Part shown: positions 1 through 8,995 of the stretch, piece after piece
How the letters are laid out: each line of letters opens with the position of its first letter
How positions within the stretch are numbered: the stretch's first letter is position 1
Source: Rebecca billardiae RCC1528
Taxonomy: Eukaryota; Haptophyta
Length of the DNA: 64,000 bases
NCBI GenBank assembly: GCA_965240325.2
Contig: OZ251229.1
Location: 1,674,001-1,738,000 of the forward strand
Direction of reading: 5' to 3'
Program-made: the position numbers and the translations under genes
Notes under the pieces: generated by a model
Database searches by the model: none
Told to the model about the DNA's origin: nothing
The model's input: only the letters and a program-made list of their open reading frames with translations

Positions 1-1003
1 CTGCTGCGGCGCGTGCTGGGGCTGCGCCCAGGCAGGTTGAGGAGGCGGGGGAAGCATGTAGACGCCTTGCGCAGTGCGCGCCCCGTCGTAGCCCTTGTAC
101 ATGGAGGGGTGGTCGTTTCCATACGTCCAGTGCCCGTGCGAGGTTAGGGACGGGTGCGACGATGCCGGATAAGCATGAGGTGGCGGTGGAGCCATGCCCA
201 TCATGCCGGGGGCGTGTTGCAGCGGCGGCGGTGGCGCTGCCGCAACCGGCCACGGGCCACACGGCGGCGGTCCGAGTTGCGGCGGCCCGTGCGCGGGTGT
301 CGGCGCGGCCCCGGCTGGCGGCAGATATGAGGGCCCGCAGGGCGCGGCCATCTGCCCCGCCGGCATTGGGGGCGCTCCCGCACCCTGCATGTACATCACC
401 CACGTCGGCGGCTGCATCGCGCTGTCGCCCTCCGGCCGCTCGACCCGCCGGCGGATTGCTCGTGGCTTGTGACCGGCGCTGACGTCACGCGGCCCTCGCG
501 CACGAGATGATTGCGAGCCTGAGAGGGCAAGCTCTCTGCGGTGGCCGCTCTGGTCCTGCGGAAGCGCGCAGGGAGCGACGGGCACGGGCCACGGGGCCAG
601 GGTGAGGCCGCCGCAAAGGGGACGCGTCCACACGGCGCCTTGGTGGGGCCACGTGACTCGTGCGAAGTGGAGGGGGTGGGCGCGGGGCGCGAACCGGGAA
701 CGTGCAGGGCAGCTTCAGTCGCTGACACCGTCGACACGGGTCGCCGTCGACGCAGGCCACCTTGGATCTGTGGCAATTGTCGCACGCCTGTTTCTTGCTG
801 AACTCCGGCGCGAGCGACGTGAGGGGCGGCAGTCGGTAAAGCGGCGGCGCGCCGAGGGCGGCGGGGGCTGCGGCGGAGGGCGCATCGACAGCGTCCTCCC
901 GCGCCAGCGTCTCGCCGCTCTCGCCCGCCGATGGCGCGCCAGCCGCTGCGCTCGCCGCCGCCTCGGCCGACATGAACGAGGGGCGAAAGGTGCGCCAACG
1001 CAT
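1..1003 (-). CDS. Zn2Cys6 (fungal-type zinc cluster) transcription-factor-like protein, 3' part missing
   Basis: Exon 1 runs 1003..695 and exon 2 555..1; the gene continues past the left edge. Near the end of exon 1 is a complete binuclear zinc-cluster motif: six Cys spaced C-x2-C-x6-C-x5-C-x2-C-x6-C (ACDNCHRSKVAC then DPCRRCQRLKLPC), with the basic residues typical of DNA contact. Splicing CCG|GTTCGC to CTTCCGCAG|GAC keeps phase 0 and joins to a frame open to the window edge. Exon 2 encodes a Pro/Gln/Gly/Met-rich, probably disordered tail (MMGMAPPPPHAY, ending in PQPAWAQPQHAPQQ) like an activation region. ATG at 1003 is used; ATG at 973 (MSAEAAASAAAG) is an alternative, and an upstream exon is possible. 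Family knowledge: Zn2Cys6 proteins are fungal regulators but occur sporadically in algae. The target is unknown. Confidence 0.75.
556..694 (-). other. Intron 1 of the Zn2Cys6 gene
   Basis: 139 nt, GT..AG on the minus strand (GTTCGC donor, CTTCCGCAG acceptor), phase 0. Inferred because the zinc-cluster frame hits a stop at 485 while the frame at 555..1 is open and protein-like. Confidence 0.55.
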
Positions 1004-3690
1004 GAAGTTCGGCCCGCTCGGGCCAGCTCGGGCCGCAAGCACCCCCTTTGCAGCTGAAAGCTGTCTCGCCTGGGAACTCGAGACTGAACACAAGCTCGAA
1101 AGCCGATACCTTCCACGGGGTTTCGTTTCAAATCCAACCTTTCACCAGAGTTTGAAGCTTATGGCCGCGATGTTTCGGCCAATCAGCTTGCAAGCTTCAC
1201 TTTTCGTCCGTGGATCGGAAGCACTTGATTCGCTTTGGTTGCTGTCACCGGACGACACGCTCTCACAAAGTAAGTAATTCTGCTCTTTGGAAACCCGCGA
1301 AGGCGGAGCGGGGAGTTCTTCACCGGTGCTTGTCCAAGTCTTGCGCCGAGATCTTTACCGAGCTATGATATTAGTATGATAATTGCTGTTGTATTCCATT
1401 CGATTTGTTCGTGGTGCTTACAAGCAAGCGGTTGTTGATTACCCGCTAGTTCAAGTTTGGGAAACTCGATCGCGCGGAGATCAATGATCTGAGCAACCAT
1501 TGGATGCGATCAGTGCGATCCCATCAATGGGCTATCCCATTAATTCGAGCGGGGAAGTGGATCCGGGCTCGTAGTCCGGACATGGAGACTGGTCCGGGCC
1601 CAGTCACCCGGCACTCCGGCTGGCCGACACCCGGTGGCTTTCTCCTAAACCCCTGGACGGGTAAAAACGCCCCCCCCCCCCCCCCCCCTGTGTATTCCGG
1701 GAGGCCGCGACCACTGTCGACGCTGAGTCCGGGCGGCGTCGCCAAGCGGCGGCTGGAGGAGCGACGGGCGCGTGAGCGTGGCGGCTCGCGGCTATCACCG
1801 GCCTTGTGGCACGTAGTCGCGCGTGTGCGCGCCGTCACATTGCGTGTACAACACCAGACGCTGACTCCCATGGCATTGCCACGCCCTGAAGACTGCCTCT
1901 GCACCTTGTGTCTGCGTTCAAATGCTCACGAAGCTGGCTCGCGGCGCTTGTGGCAGTGCCTAGCGTGCAAGAAGCTGCTACAAGTGGTGCCATAGCACTC
2001 AAGACCCGGCCGTCACGCATGGGGCTAGTCGGGTAGGCTAATCTGTGCTATGGGCGACCAGAAAAGCAGCTCGATCAGTGATCCGTGACTCTGGAAATGT
2101 CGTGCGGCACACGCCGTTTGAAACGCGAGAGCGCGGCGCGTGCCTAACGTGACCTCTTTCAGGCGGCTTGCGGGGTCGAAAGGCCAGCGCGCGTGTACGT
2201 ATACATTGTGCATACATACCCCCACCTCCCCGAGCCATCTCATCGCGCCCAGGCTCCCCACATGTCGAGTCGGCTGGCAGGACGTGACCGCTCGGCACAA
2301 GCTCAAGCCCGCAAGTGGTTGCGCGCGCCAACCGCAAGGGCGACGAGCGAGGAGAGACATCAGCGGGCTGCTTTGTCGACGTTCCCCTACGTCTTGGGGC
2401 CCGCCCCGCCCAGCGTGCCGCCACGGAACGCCCCGCAATCGACCGCTAGGACGCTCGGCGAGCACGCACCCACCGCCGCCACGGCAGCCGTCCCCCGAGC
2501 CAGGGGTGTAGGGGACAAGCCGGTGGCCTTGGTGGGCAGTGAGCCACGGTCCTGCCAAATGCCGCTTTGGTGCCCGACTGCCCGTCTGCTCCCGGCCGAG
2601 TCCGCCATCGTATTACGGCCCTTGCTCGGCGGGCATTACTCGCGTGATGCGAATGCGATGGCGGAGAGTGCCAGCCAGCCAAGGGCCAAGGCCCCAAGTC
2701 CCCGACTTCAGTTGACGCCTTACGGGGCAGCTCCCGGACTCGGCCCGAACCTGGACTCGGCCTGAAATGCGAAAGACGCCGCCTGCGAGCGGGGATGAAT
2801 GGTAGAGAAGCGCAGCACCGCTGGCGAGAGGCCGAAGGCTCGCCGGCCGAACGGTTGAGCTGCGAGTCCGTCATGGTCGTGTCCTTCATCGGCCTTGACG
2901 GCACGGTGCAGCTCGTGCAGCTCATCTTCAACCAGAAGTACGTCAGCACCGCGAGCAAGTGACCTACTACCTGTTTGCACCGAAGAGAGAGTCGACGCCC
3001 TACCAGGAGCGGATCGATCAGCAGGGACGCACACACACACACACACACCTCCCCCCTCGTAGTCGCCCATAACTCCATCGCCGAGCGGAAGCCCGCCGCA
3101 CCGTCAGTCCGTCTGGCGACGACGCGTGCATGCCACCGCGGCGATCGCGGCGCCACGCATCGTCTTCGTCAGCCGTCGTCTCGAAGTAGTCGTCATGTGC
3201 AGCGCGCCGCTGGCGCGTGCCCCCGGGTGCACGTGAGCCATGCGCGTGCGGGCGATGAGCATCTTCATCTTGGCGTGGCCACGCAGGCAGCAAATGCCCA
3301 GCTCGCGCCGCGGATGCCGACAAGAGTGCTGACTGCCGAGCAGCACTCAGCGTGATAGACAGCTATTAGCAGTCCACTGTACTTGTACTTAATCGTGTTT
3401 CAAAGTGAATCTGCGCCGGGCAGGCTCTGGCACCGGTTGACCCCTGCCAGTCCGCGGTCATAGAAACCGGCGGGCGCCTACAGTTTACTACGTTTTAACG
3501 TGCACACTTGGTTAAGGCCGTGATTGACGCCATTTGCGGGGTGTGGAATAAGCGAGTTATACTATACCCAGACTGTGTGTTTGCTATAGAAGCCTTTCTA
3601 TGGGAAAATTGAGGGGGTGGCGAATACAGCCTAGCTATAGGGTAGAGTGCACCTAACCATGCCCCAACCATGATGATACTAGTACATGCT
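1004..3690. other. Gene-poor intergenic region
   Basis: No convincing gene seen. It holds a run of 19 C (1670-1688), a short (AC)n tract (about 3031-3048), and at 3479-3516 an inverted fragment of the palindromic family described at 56927. A 29-codon plus-strand ORF (2873-2962, beginning MVVSFIGLDGTVQLVQLIF) has coding-like composition and could be a last exon, but nothing upstream connects to it. Longer ORFs here have no domain and no codon bias distinct from other frames. Confidence 0.4.
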
Positions 3691-4440
3691 GTGAGGATCA
3701 GCATGGCTGCCGGCTCTCGGTCTCGGCCAGCGACGAGGGGGGACGGGGGTGCCTATCCAACCTAACCAGCCAACCATGTTTCGGCAGCCGGCATGAGGAT
3801 CAGCATGGCTGCCGTCTCTCGGGCTCGGCCAGCGACGAGGGGGGTGCCTATCCAACCTAACCAGCCAACCATGTTTCGGCAGCCAGCATCGGAGGATCAG
3901 CATGGCTGCCGGCTCTCGGGCTCGGCCAGCGACGAGGGGGGTGCCTATCCAACCTAACCAGCCAACCATGTTTCGGCAGCCAGCAAAGTGAGTAGGATCA
4001 GCATGGCTGCCGTCTCTCGGGCTCGGCCAGCAACGAGGGGGGTGCCTATCCAACCTAACCAGCCAACCATGTTTCGGCAGCCAGCATGAGGATCAGCATG
4101 GCTGCCGTCTCTCGGGCTCGGCCAGCGACAAGGGGGGTGCCTATCCAACCTAACCAGCCAACCATGTTTCGGCAGCCAGCATGAGGATCCGCATGGCTGC
4201 CGCCTCTCTCGGGCTCGGCCAGCGACGTGAGGGGGGTGCCTATCCAACCTAACCAGCCAACCATGTTTCGGCAGCCAGCATGAGGATCAGCATGGCTGCC
4301 GTCTCTCGGGCTCGGCCAGCGACGAGGGGGGTGCCTATCCAACCTAACCAGCCAACCATGTTTCGGCAGCCAGCATGAGGATCAGCATGGCTGCCGGCTC
4401 TCGGGCTCGGCCAGTGTGAGTGACGAGAGGGGTGCCCATC
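3690..4440. repeat. Tandem satellite, ~96-bp unit, about 8 copies
   Basis: The unit contains GGATCAGCATGGCTGCCG, CTCGGCCAGCGACGAGG, GGTGCCTATCCAACCTAACC and AGCCAACCATGTTTCGGCAG. Copies begin near 3696, 3793, 3894, 3993, 4089, 4185, 4280 and 4378. The unit length varies (95-101 bp), so the minus-strand ORFs that read through it drift in frame and are not genes. Confidence 0.95.
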
Positions 4441-4790
4441 CAACCTAACCAGCCAACCAAGTTTCGTCGCCAGCAAGTGCGAGCATGAGCAAGGCTGCCG
4501 GCCGTCCATGCGTCCCGTGCGTCCGCGCGGCCGCCGCGGCCGGCCGGCCTGGACTCACGGGACGCGAGAGGGGTGCCCATCCAACCTAACCACCCAACCA
4601 AGTTTCGTCGCCAGCATGAGCGCCAGCATGGCTGCCGGCTCTCAGCCAGTCGGCTGGTCGTGAGATGGTTGCCCATCCAACCTAACCACCCAACCATCGT
4701 GGTCAGCATGCGCGAGCATCAGCATGGCTGCCGGCCCCCACCGAGCTTTGAGAAGTGGGGTGTGCCAACCTAACCTAACCACCCAACCAT
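4441..4790. repeat. Diverged copies of the ~96-bp satellite
   Basis: Degenerate copies continue with altered spacing. The motif changes to GGTGCCCATCCAACCTAACC and CACCCAACCAAGTTTCGTCG, and non-repeat sequence separates copies at 4500-4565. Confidence 0.8.
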
Positions 4791-5400
4791 TTTCTCGTGT
4801 GCGCGTTAGTTAGCGCACGTCGCACGAGCGCAGCTGGTCCGTGCGGTGCGGGAGCTCGTGCGAGCAGCCACACTGCGAGTCCAGATTATGGCGGCGGGGA
4901 CGCTACCGTCGTTTTCGCGCCGCTGCCGCTGCAACTGCTGGAGCGGCACCACGGCGGCTCGCCACGCGGCGCCGGCGCTGCTCGCTCGCGGTCTGGCACG
5001 CTGGAAGAAGTCGTGTGCGGATTGTTGTTGACAGACGCAAAATGGGGCGCGGGGGCGGGTGGGGCAGCTCGAGCCAGCTGACGCGCGGCATGCATCATGC
5101 ACAGCGGGGAGGTCTGGGATGCACACCTCTCGTGCTGTGATCGAGGCGCGCGCAGCCCCGCGGAGGCCGCGGACGGCGTTCTCAGTAAGCCGCTGGCAGC
5201 AGCAGTGCGTGTCCGGCAGCGGGGAACAAAATGGGGGCGCGGGGGCCGCGGCACGTGCGCCCTCGCGAGCGCCCGCATCGAGAGCATCGCGTCTTTGCCG
5301 CTCCTGGCGCAGCCACTACCGCGCCCGTCCCGGCGCTGCGCTGGCTCGGGCGGCGCGGGCGTCGCTAACGCCGATTCGCTTGATGAAAGGCCGCGAGTCC
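4791..5400. other. GC-rich segment between opposed satellite copies
   Basis: About 600 bp, very GC-rich, with overlapping ORFs in both strands and no recognisable domain. It is bracketed by satellite-derived sequence in opposite orientations (4560-4790 and 5405-5479). No gene assigned. Confidence 0.4.
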
Positions 5401-5404
5401 GCTC

Positions 5405-5479
5405 CGCGACGAAACTTGGTTGGGTGGTTAGGTTGGATGGGCACCCCACGTTCGTCGTCAGGCGGCAAAGCGGCAGCCA
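5405..5479. repeat. Inverted copy of the satellite unit
   Basis: Reads ACTTGGTTGGGTGGTTAGGT, then GGATGGGCACCCC, then GCGGCAGCCAT. This is the reverse complement of the diverged unit at 4561-4640. A shorter related piece lies at 5735-5760. Confidence 0.85.
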
Positions 5480-5871
5480 TCTTTATTCAGATCACATCAT
5501 CAGCGCATTGTTTTAATGTTTTTGAAATGCTTTTTTAAGATTCTTAGCTAGCACGGGTGACGGGTCCGGTAATCGCTGTCCGGCTGGGAAGGTTAGCTGG
5601 TTAGGCACCAGCCGGCTGTCCGGTGAACTTGGTAGTAGGTCCGGTAGCGCAGTCCGGCTGTGATGGTTCGGGGCACTGGCTCTCTGTCCGGCGACCTTGG
5701 TTAGGTCCGGTGATCGTAGTCCGGCTGGCCACTCTTGGAATGGTTGGGTGGTTAGGCTGTGGAAGGACGTTTTTGGGCCCCAACCAAATGTGGTGAGTAA
5801 CCTGCTTACGGAAAAAGATTACTCCGGTGTGACTCGCTTCCGCATGGTCCATTTGCGATGTGGGGGGAACG

Positions 5872-6390
5872 CCCCCCCCCCCCCCCCCCGCTCCGTTACG
5901 TCTTGGGCTTATTGGCCCCGAGCCTAAGTCAACCAAGCGGACCATGCGGGCATGCAGCAGTGCCAGTGAGCAGAGTCCCTTCCGACCCCCGATTGATGAC
6001 TTCAACGAGCAGAAATGTCGCATGGTCCGACCACCTCCCGATAGGTTCAGACTCTATTTTTACTATGTAATTACTCGCCCCATACTCATATTTCGATATA
6101 TAGCCCGGGAGCGCTCCGGACACTTGTATACACATGCGAAAGGGTATCCGGGCTGGGTATTTAGTTATAGAAAATAGAATCTGGACATATTGGAGCTGTG
6201 GCTGATGATCCATCTGGCCCCCAAAAGATCGTAAATAAGGGCGTGATGTCGTCCAAGGGCAAGGGACCGCCTGGGGTGGTCTAGGAGCTACTTGTAGATC
6301 TATCATCAGAGGCGGCGATCCCGCCGATTGCAGTGTCAAGATCGGTAACGCAGAACGCTCCAGTGACCGGACTGGGGGGGGGGGGGGGGG
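5872..6390. repeat. Dispersed repeat, copy A, with poly-C and poly-G ends
   Basis: Starts with 18 C, then GCTCCGTTACGTCTTGG, and ends CCAGTGACCGGACT followed by 17 G. Closely similar to 7715-8672 over both halves. Copy B carries a 523-bp insertion. A MITE (6041-6191) lies inside. Confidence 0.85.
6041..6191. mobile_element. MITE, ~150 bp, copy 1 (within repeat copy A)
   Basis: Ends are inverted: left GGTTCAGACTCTATTTTTAC, right GAAAATAGAATCTGGACATA, with some divergence in the right arm. Same family as 6391-6553 and 7846-7998. Non-coding. Confidence 0.65.
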
Positions 6391-6553
6391 CACTTCAGGC
6401 TCTATTTTTCATAGCTATTATTTTACCCAGCCCGTTGACATATTTCCAATAGCTACGGGTGCATCCGGATTGACGCTCCCGGACCGTGCTCTGGCCAGAG
6501 TCTGAATTGGGTTACAAATGACAATACAGCATAGTAAAATAGAGTCTGAAGTG
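6391..6553. mobile_element. MITE, ~163 bp, copy 2
   Basis: Begins CACTTCAGGCTCTATTTTTC and ends AAAATAGAGTCTGAAGTG, an inverted repeat of about 20 bp. It directly follows the poly-G end of repeat copy A. Confidence 0.65.
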
Positions 6554-7092
6554 TAGAGGAAGTGCTTGTTGGCTCAATATCGCTCTGAAGGGCCCTCTGC
6601 CTCTGAAGTCATCATCTAACTAGGCATCCCAGTAACATCGGACATCCATTGAGGTCCTCCTGTGCAGTTTTCACGAGTGTCTTCATGAAGGAGCTCACTG
6701 TGACACTGACAGTGCCAGTCTGAGTCTCTGGCAGGGGTCTAAACCGTGAGCCAGAGCCGGCAGGTGCGTGCGCATGATACGAAAATGCCCACATCCATTC
6801 GGAGTTCCCCTAGACGAAAAGTCAGCGGATCGACGAGTTTTACTGAGTAATTTACTCCGAAAGTCAGCGGTTACAATAACGTTTATAGAATTTCAGACCG
6901 TGTAATAAATCCCCCTTAATTAATAACGGGCTCCGGGTGACCAGACTGGCGGCCGGCGGCGGGCCGAATTCCAGTCCAGCCCTATGTAGCCTGCCCAACC
7001 AACTGTCAGGCCACCCCCACCCAACCTCAAACCACTCGCGGACCAGAGACACCGCGTGTCGAGTCAGACGAGAACTTTCTAATATGGGGCTA
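6554..7092. other. Intergenic, nothing recognised
   Basis: Mixed-composition DNA with no gene or repeat that I can support. The short ORF on the minus strand (6612-6794) has no coding features. Confidence 0.4.
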
Positions 7093-7107
7093 TAGCAGAT
7101 CTCTCTT

Positions 7108-7203
<96 letters not shown>
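7093..7203. repeat. (CT)n microsatellite
   Basis: About 110 bp of CT repeats with a few CTTT interruptions. It makes a spurious Arg-Glu ORF on the minus strand. Confidence 0.98.
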
Positions 7204-7205
<2 letters not shown>

Positions 7206-7714
7206 AGTCTCAGGCTGCATTTATTATACATTTTTATCAGTACTGAAAAGTCTGTTCTGACAGTCAGACACTGATTGAGTTCGGTCAGTGGCGCAGAACG
7301 GTCCAGAGTTCGCGGAACGTCCGAGTTGCGAATCCGTCATTTTTGGGCGCACGTCCTACTAGGTCTTTCCGCTGAATCGGACGACTGGGCAGCATTCTTT
7401 CTCCGTATCGCAGCGGCTCGGCCTGTGCGGCAGCCGGCCGGGCGCTTGCTTAGCATCGGAGTAGTGGCCCGCACGCCCACAGAGCGCCGCTCGGAGTGGG
7501 ACCTGGCGGTCGGCGCCTTCCTGGTGGTCACCCAGTGCCCAGGGGCCTTCATTTCAAATGTGTTGCCCCTATGGGATGGCGACCCGTCGGCGTCATCTCT
7601 GGAAACGGTCCCTCGCCCCACGACGGGCACGTCCGGCGCACTACGATGGCGGCTGCCTCAGTGAAAGTTATAGCAGATGGAGGTGCGTCCGTAGCGTGGC
7701 TCCGGCTCCGGTCC
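7204..7714. other. Intergenic, no supported gene
   Basis: Overlapping ORFs on both strands (for example 7275-7664 plus) lack domains, and no start or splice context favours one. I see nothing reliable here. Confidence 0.35.
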
Positions 7715-7845
7715 ACCACCCCCAGCTCCGTTACGTCTTGGCCCCGAGCCGAAGTCAACCAAGCGGGCCATGCAGCAGAGTCCCTTCCCGTTCCGACCCC
7801 CGATTGATGACTTCAACGAGAAATGTCGCATCCGACCACCTCAGG

Positions 7846-7998
7846 CAATAGGTTCAGATTCTATTTTTACTATGTAATTACCCGCCCCTTGCTCATAATT
7901 CAGCACAGTCCGGGAGCGTTCCGGACACCTGTATACATATGCGAAAGTGTCACCCGGACTGGGTATTTAGTTATAGAAAATAGAGTCTGAACCTATTG
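7846..7998. mobile_element. MITE, 153 bp, copy 3 (within repeat copy B)
   Basis: The best-preserved copy: left arm CAATAGGTTCAGATTCTATT, right arm AATAGAGTCTGAACCTATTG, about 22 bp inverted with one mismatch. No ORF. Confidence 0.75.
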
Positions 7999-8026
7999 GA
8001 GGTCGGGCTGATGATCCATCTGGCCG

Positions 8027-8549
8027 TACAGGCAATCGCGGGCAATAAGGAGCTGTCACGTTAAGAAACTGGGGCTTGCTATCTGCGGATCTGGCCTAGA
8101 AACTGAGACTAGCGATTGGCTGGTTCGCTATACGCATAGTCACACTAAGAATAACCGGGACTACGTCGTCCCGGCTGACGAGTGGTCCGCCGAGGGCGAG
8201 GCGCAGTCGACCCGTCGGGGACGCGGCGCGCGGCCCGACTACGTCTACGAGTACAGACTAAGTCCCGACTTCTCCTGATGACGGACTCCTGGCCAGTGCA
8301 CCGCAGCATCCATGCAACATCATGATGCCAGATTTGCTCCAAAAGGCCCAAAATTGTATTCGGCCTCGCCGGCCGGGCCTAAAGACTCAGCGGGGGGCTC
8401 TGCCCCCCATGCGCCCCCCGCGGCCTGCGCGGCGGGCGGACCTAGAGTCTAAGAAACTGAGACTCCGTAGGCGCTCGGGCTACCGAACGGCTAAGAAACC
8501 GAGGCTAGCCGTGAGATCTCTGACTTCTTATTGCCCGCGATTGCCTGTA
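8027..8549. mobile_element. Non-autonomous Tc1/mariner-like element with TA flanks
   Basis: A perfect 23-bp inverted repeat: TACAGGCAATCGCGGGC.. at 8027-8049 and ..GCCCGCGATTGCCTGTA at 8527-8549. If the outer TA is the target duplication, the element begins CAGGCAATCGCGG, as in Tc1/mariner families. It interrupts repeat copy B, and the related site in copy A has no insert, so insertion is supported by an approximate empty site. No transposase ORF is present, so it is non-autonomous. Confidence 0.7.
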
Positions 8550-8995
8550 ATATCGTCCAAGGGACCGCCTGGGGTGGTTTAGGAAGTAGGAGCTAGTGTA
8601 GATCATCAGAGGCAGCGATCCCGCCGATTGCAGTGTCAAGATGTAACGCTCCAGTGACCGGACTGGGGGGGTGGACCGAAGCCGGAGCCGCGTACCCATA
8701 GCTATAATGCAGGTAGGGGCGGCGGCTTTCGTGACGGTTACAGAGTGATGCATATGAGATTCGGCGGGCGCGCAAATTGATCGGGTCCTGCCATGCGTGT
8801 CCTGCCACGGCCCTTGGTCCTGCAGGGATTCTCGTCGTCGTCCAATAAAGTAATAGCTGGCGGCTCGCCTGCTGCAGGCTGCTACTGGGAGATTCTGCTG
8901 GCGCACTCTTCGCGGGGCGGTGGCTGCGCCGCCACCTCGGTCGACGTGCCGGCACGCGCCTGCCTACTGACCGGCAACTGGTGGTGCCGCGTGAC

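Larger units (their letters stand above)
7715..8672. repeat. Dispersed repeat, copy B, interrupted by an insertion
   Basis: Left part 7715-8026 matches copy A 5872-6230 (CCCCGAGCCGAAGTCAACCA, GACCCCCGATTGATGACTTC). Right part 8550-8672 matches 6255-6390 (CAAGGGACCGCCTGGGGTGG, CAGTGACCGGACTGGGGGG). The terminal G run is 7 here against 17 in copy A. Confidence 0.85.

Noticed and set aside
1670-1688. Third copy of the C-tract-bounded dispersed repeat
   Set aside because: The flanking sequence does not match 5872 or 7715. Only the homopolymer is shared.
3679-4709. Minus-strand ORFs with GWLGWIGTP repeats
   Set aside because: Product of the ~96-bp satellite read on the minus strand. No signal peptide or conserved length.
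6864-7220. Minus-strand ORF with long Arg-Glu run
   Set aside because: Translation of the (CT)n microsatellite.
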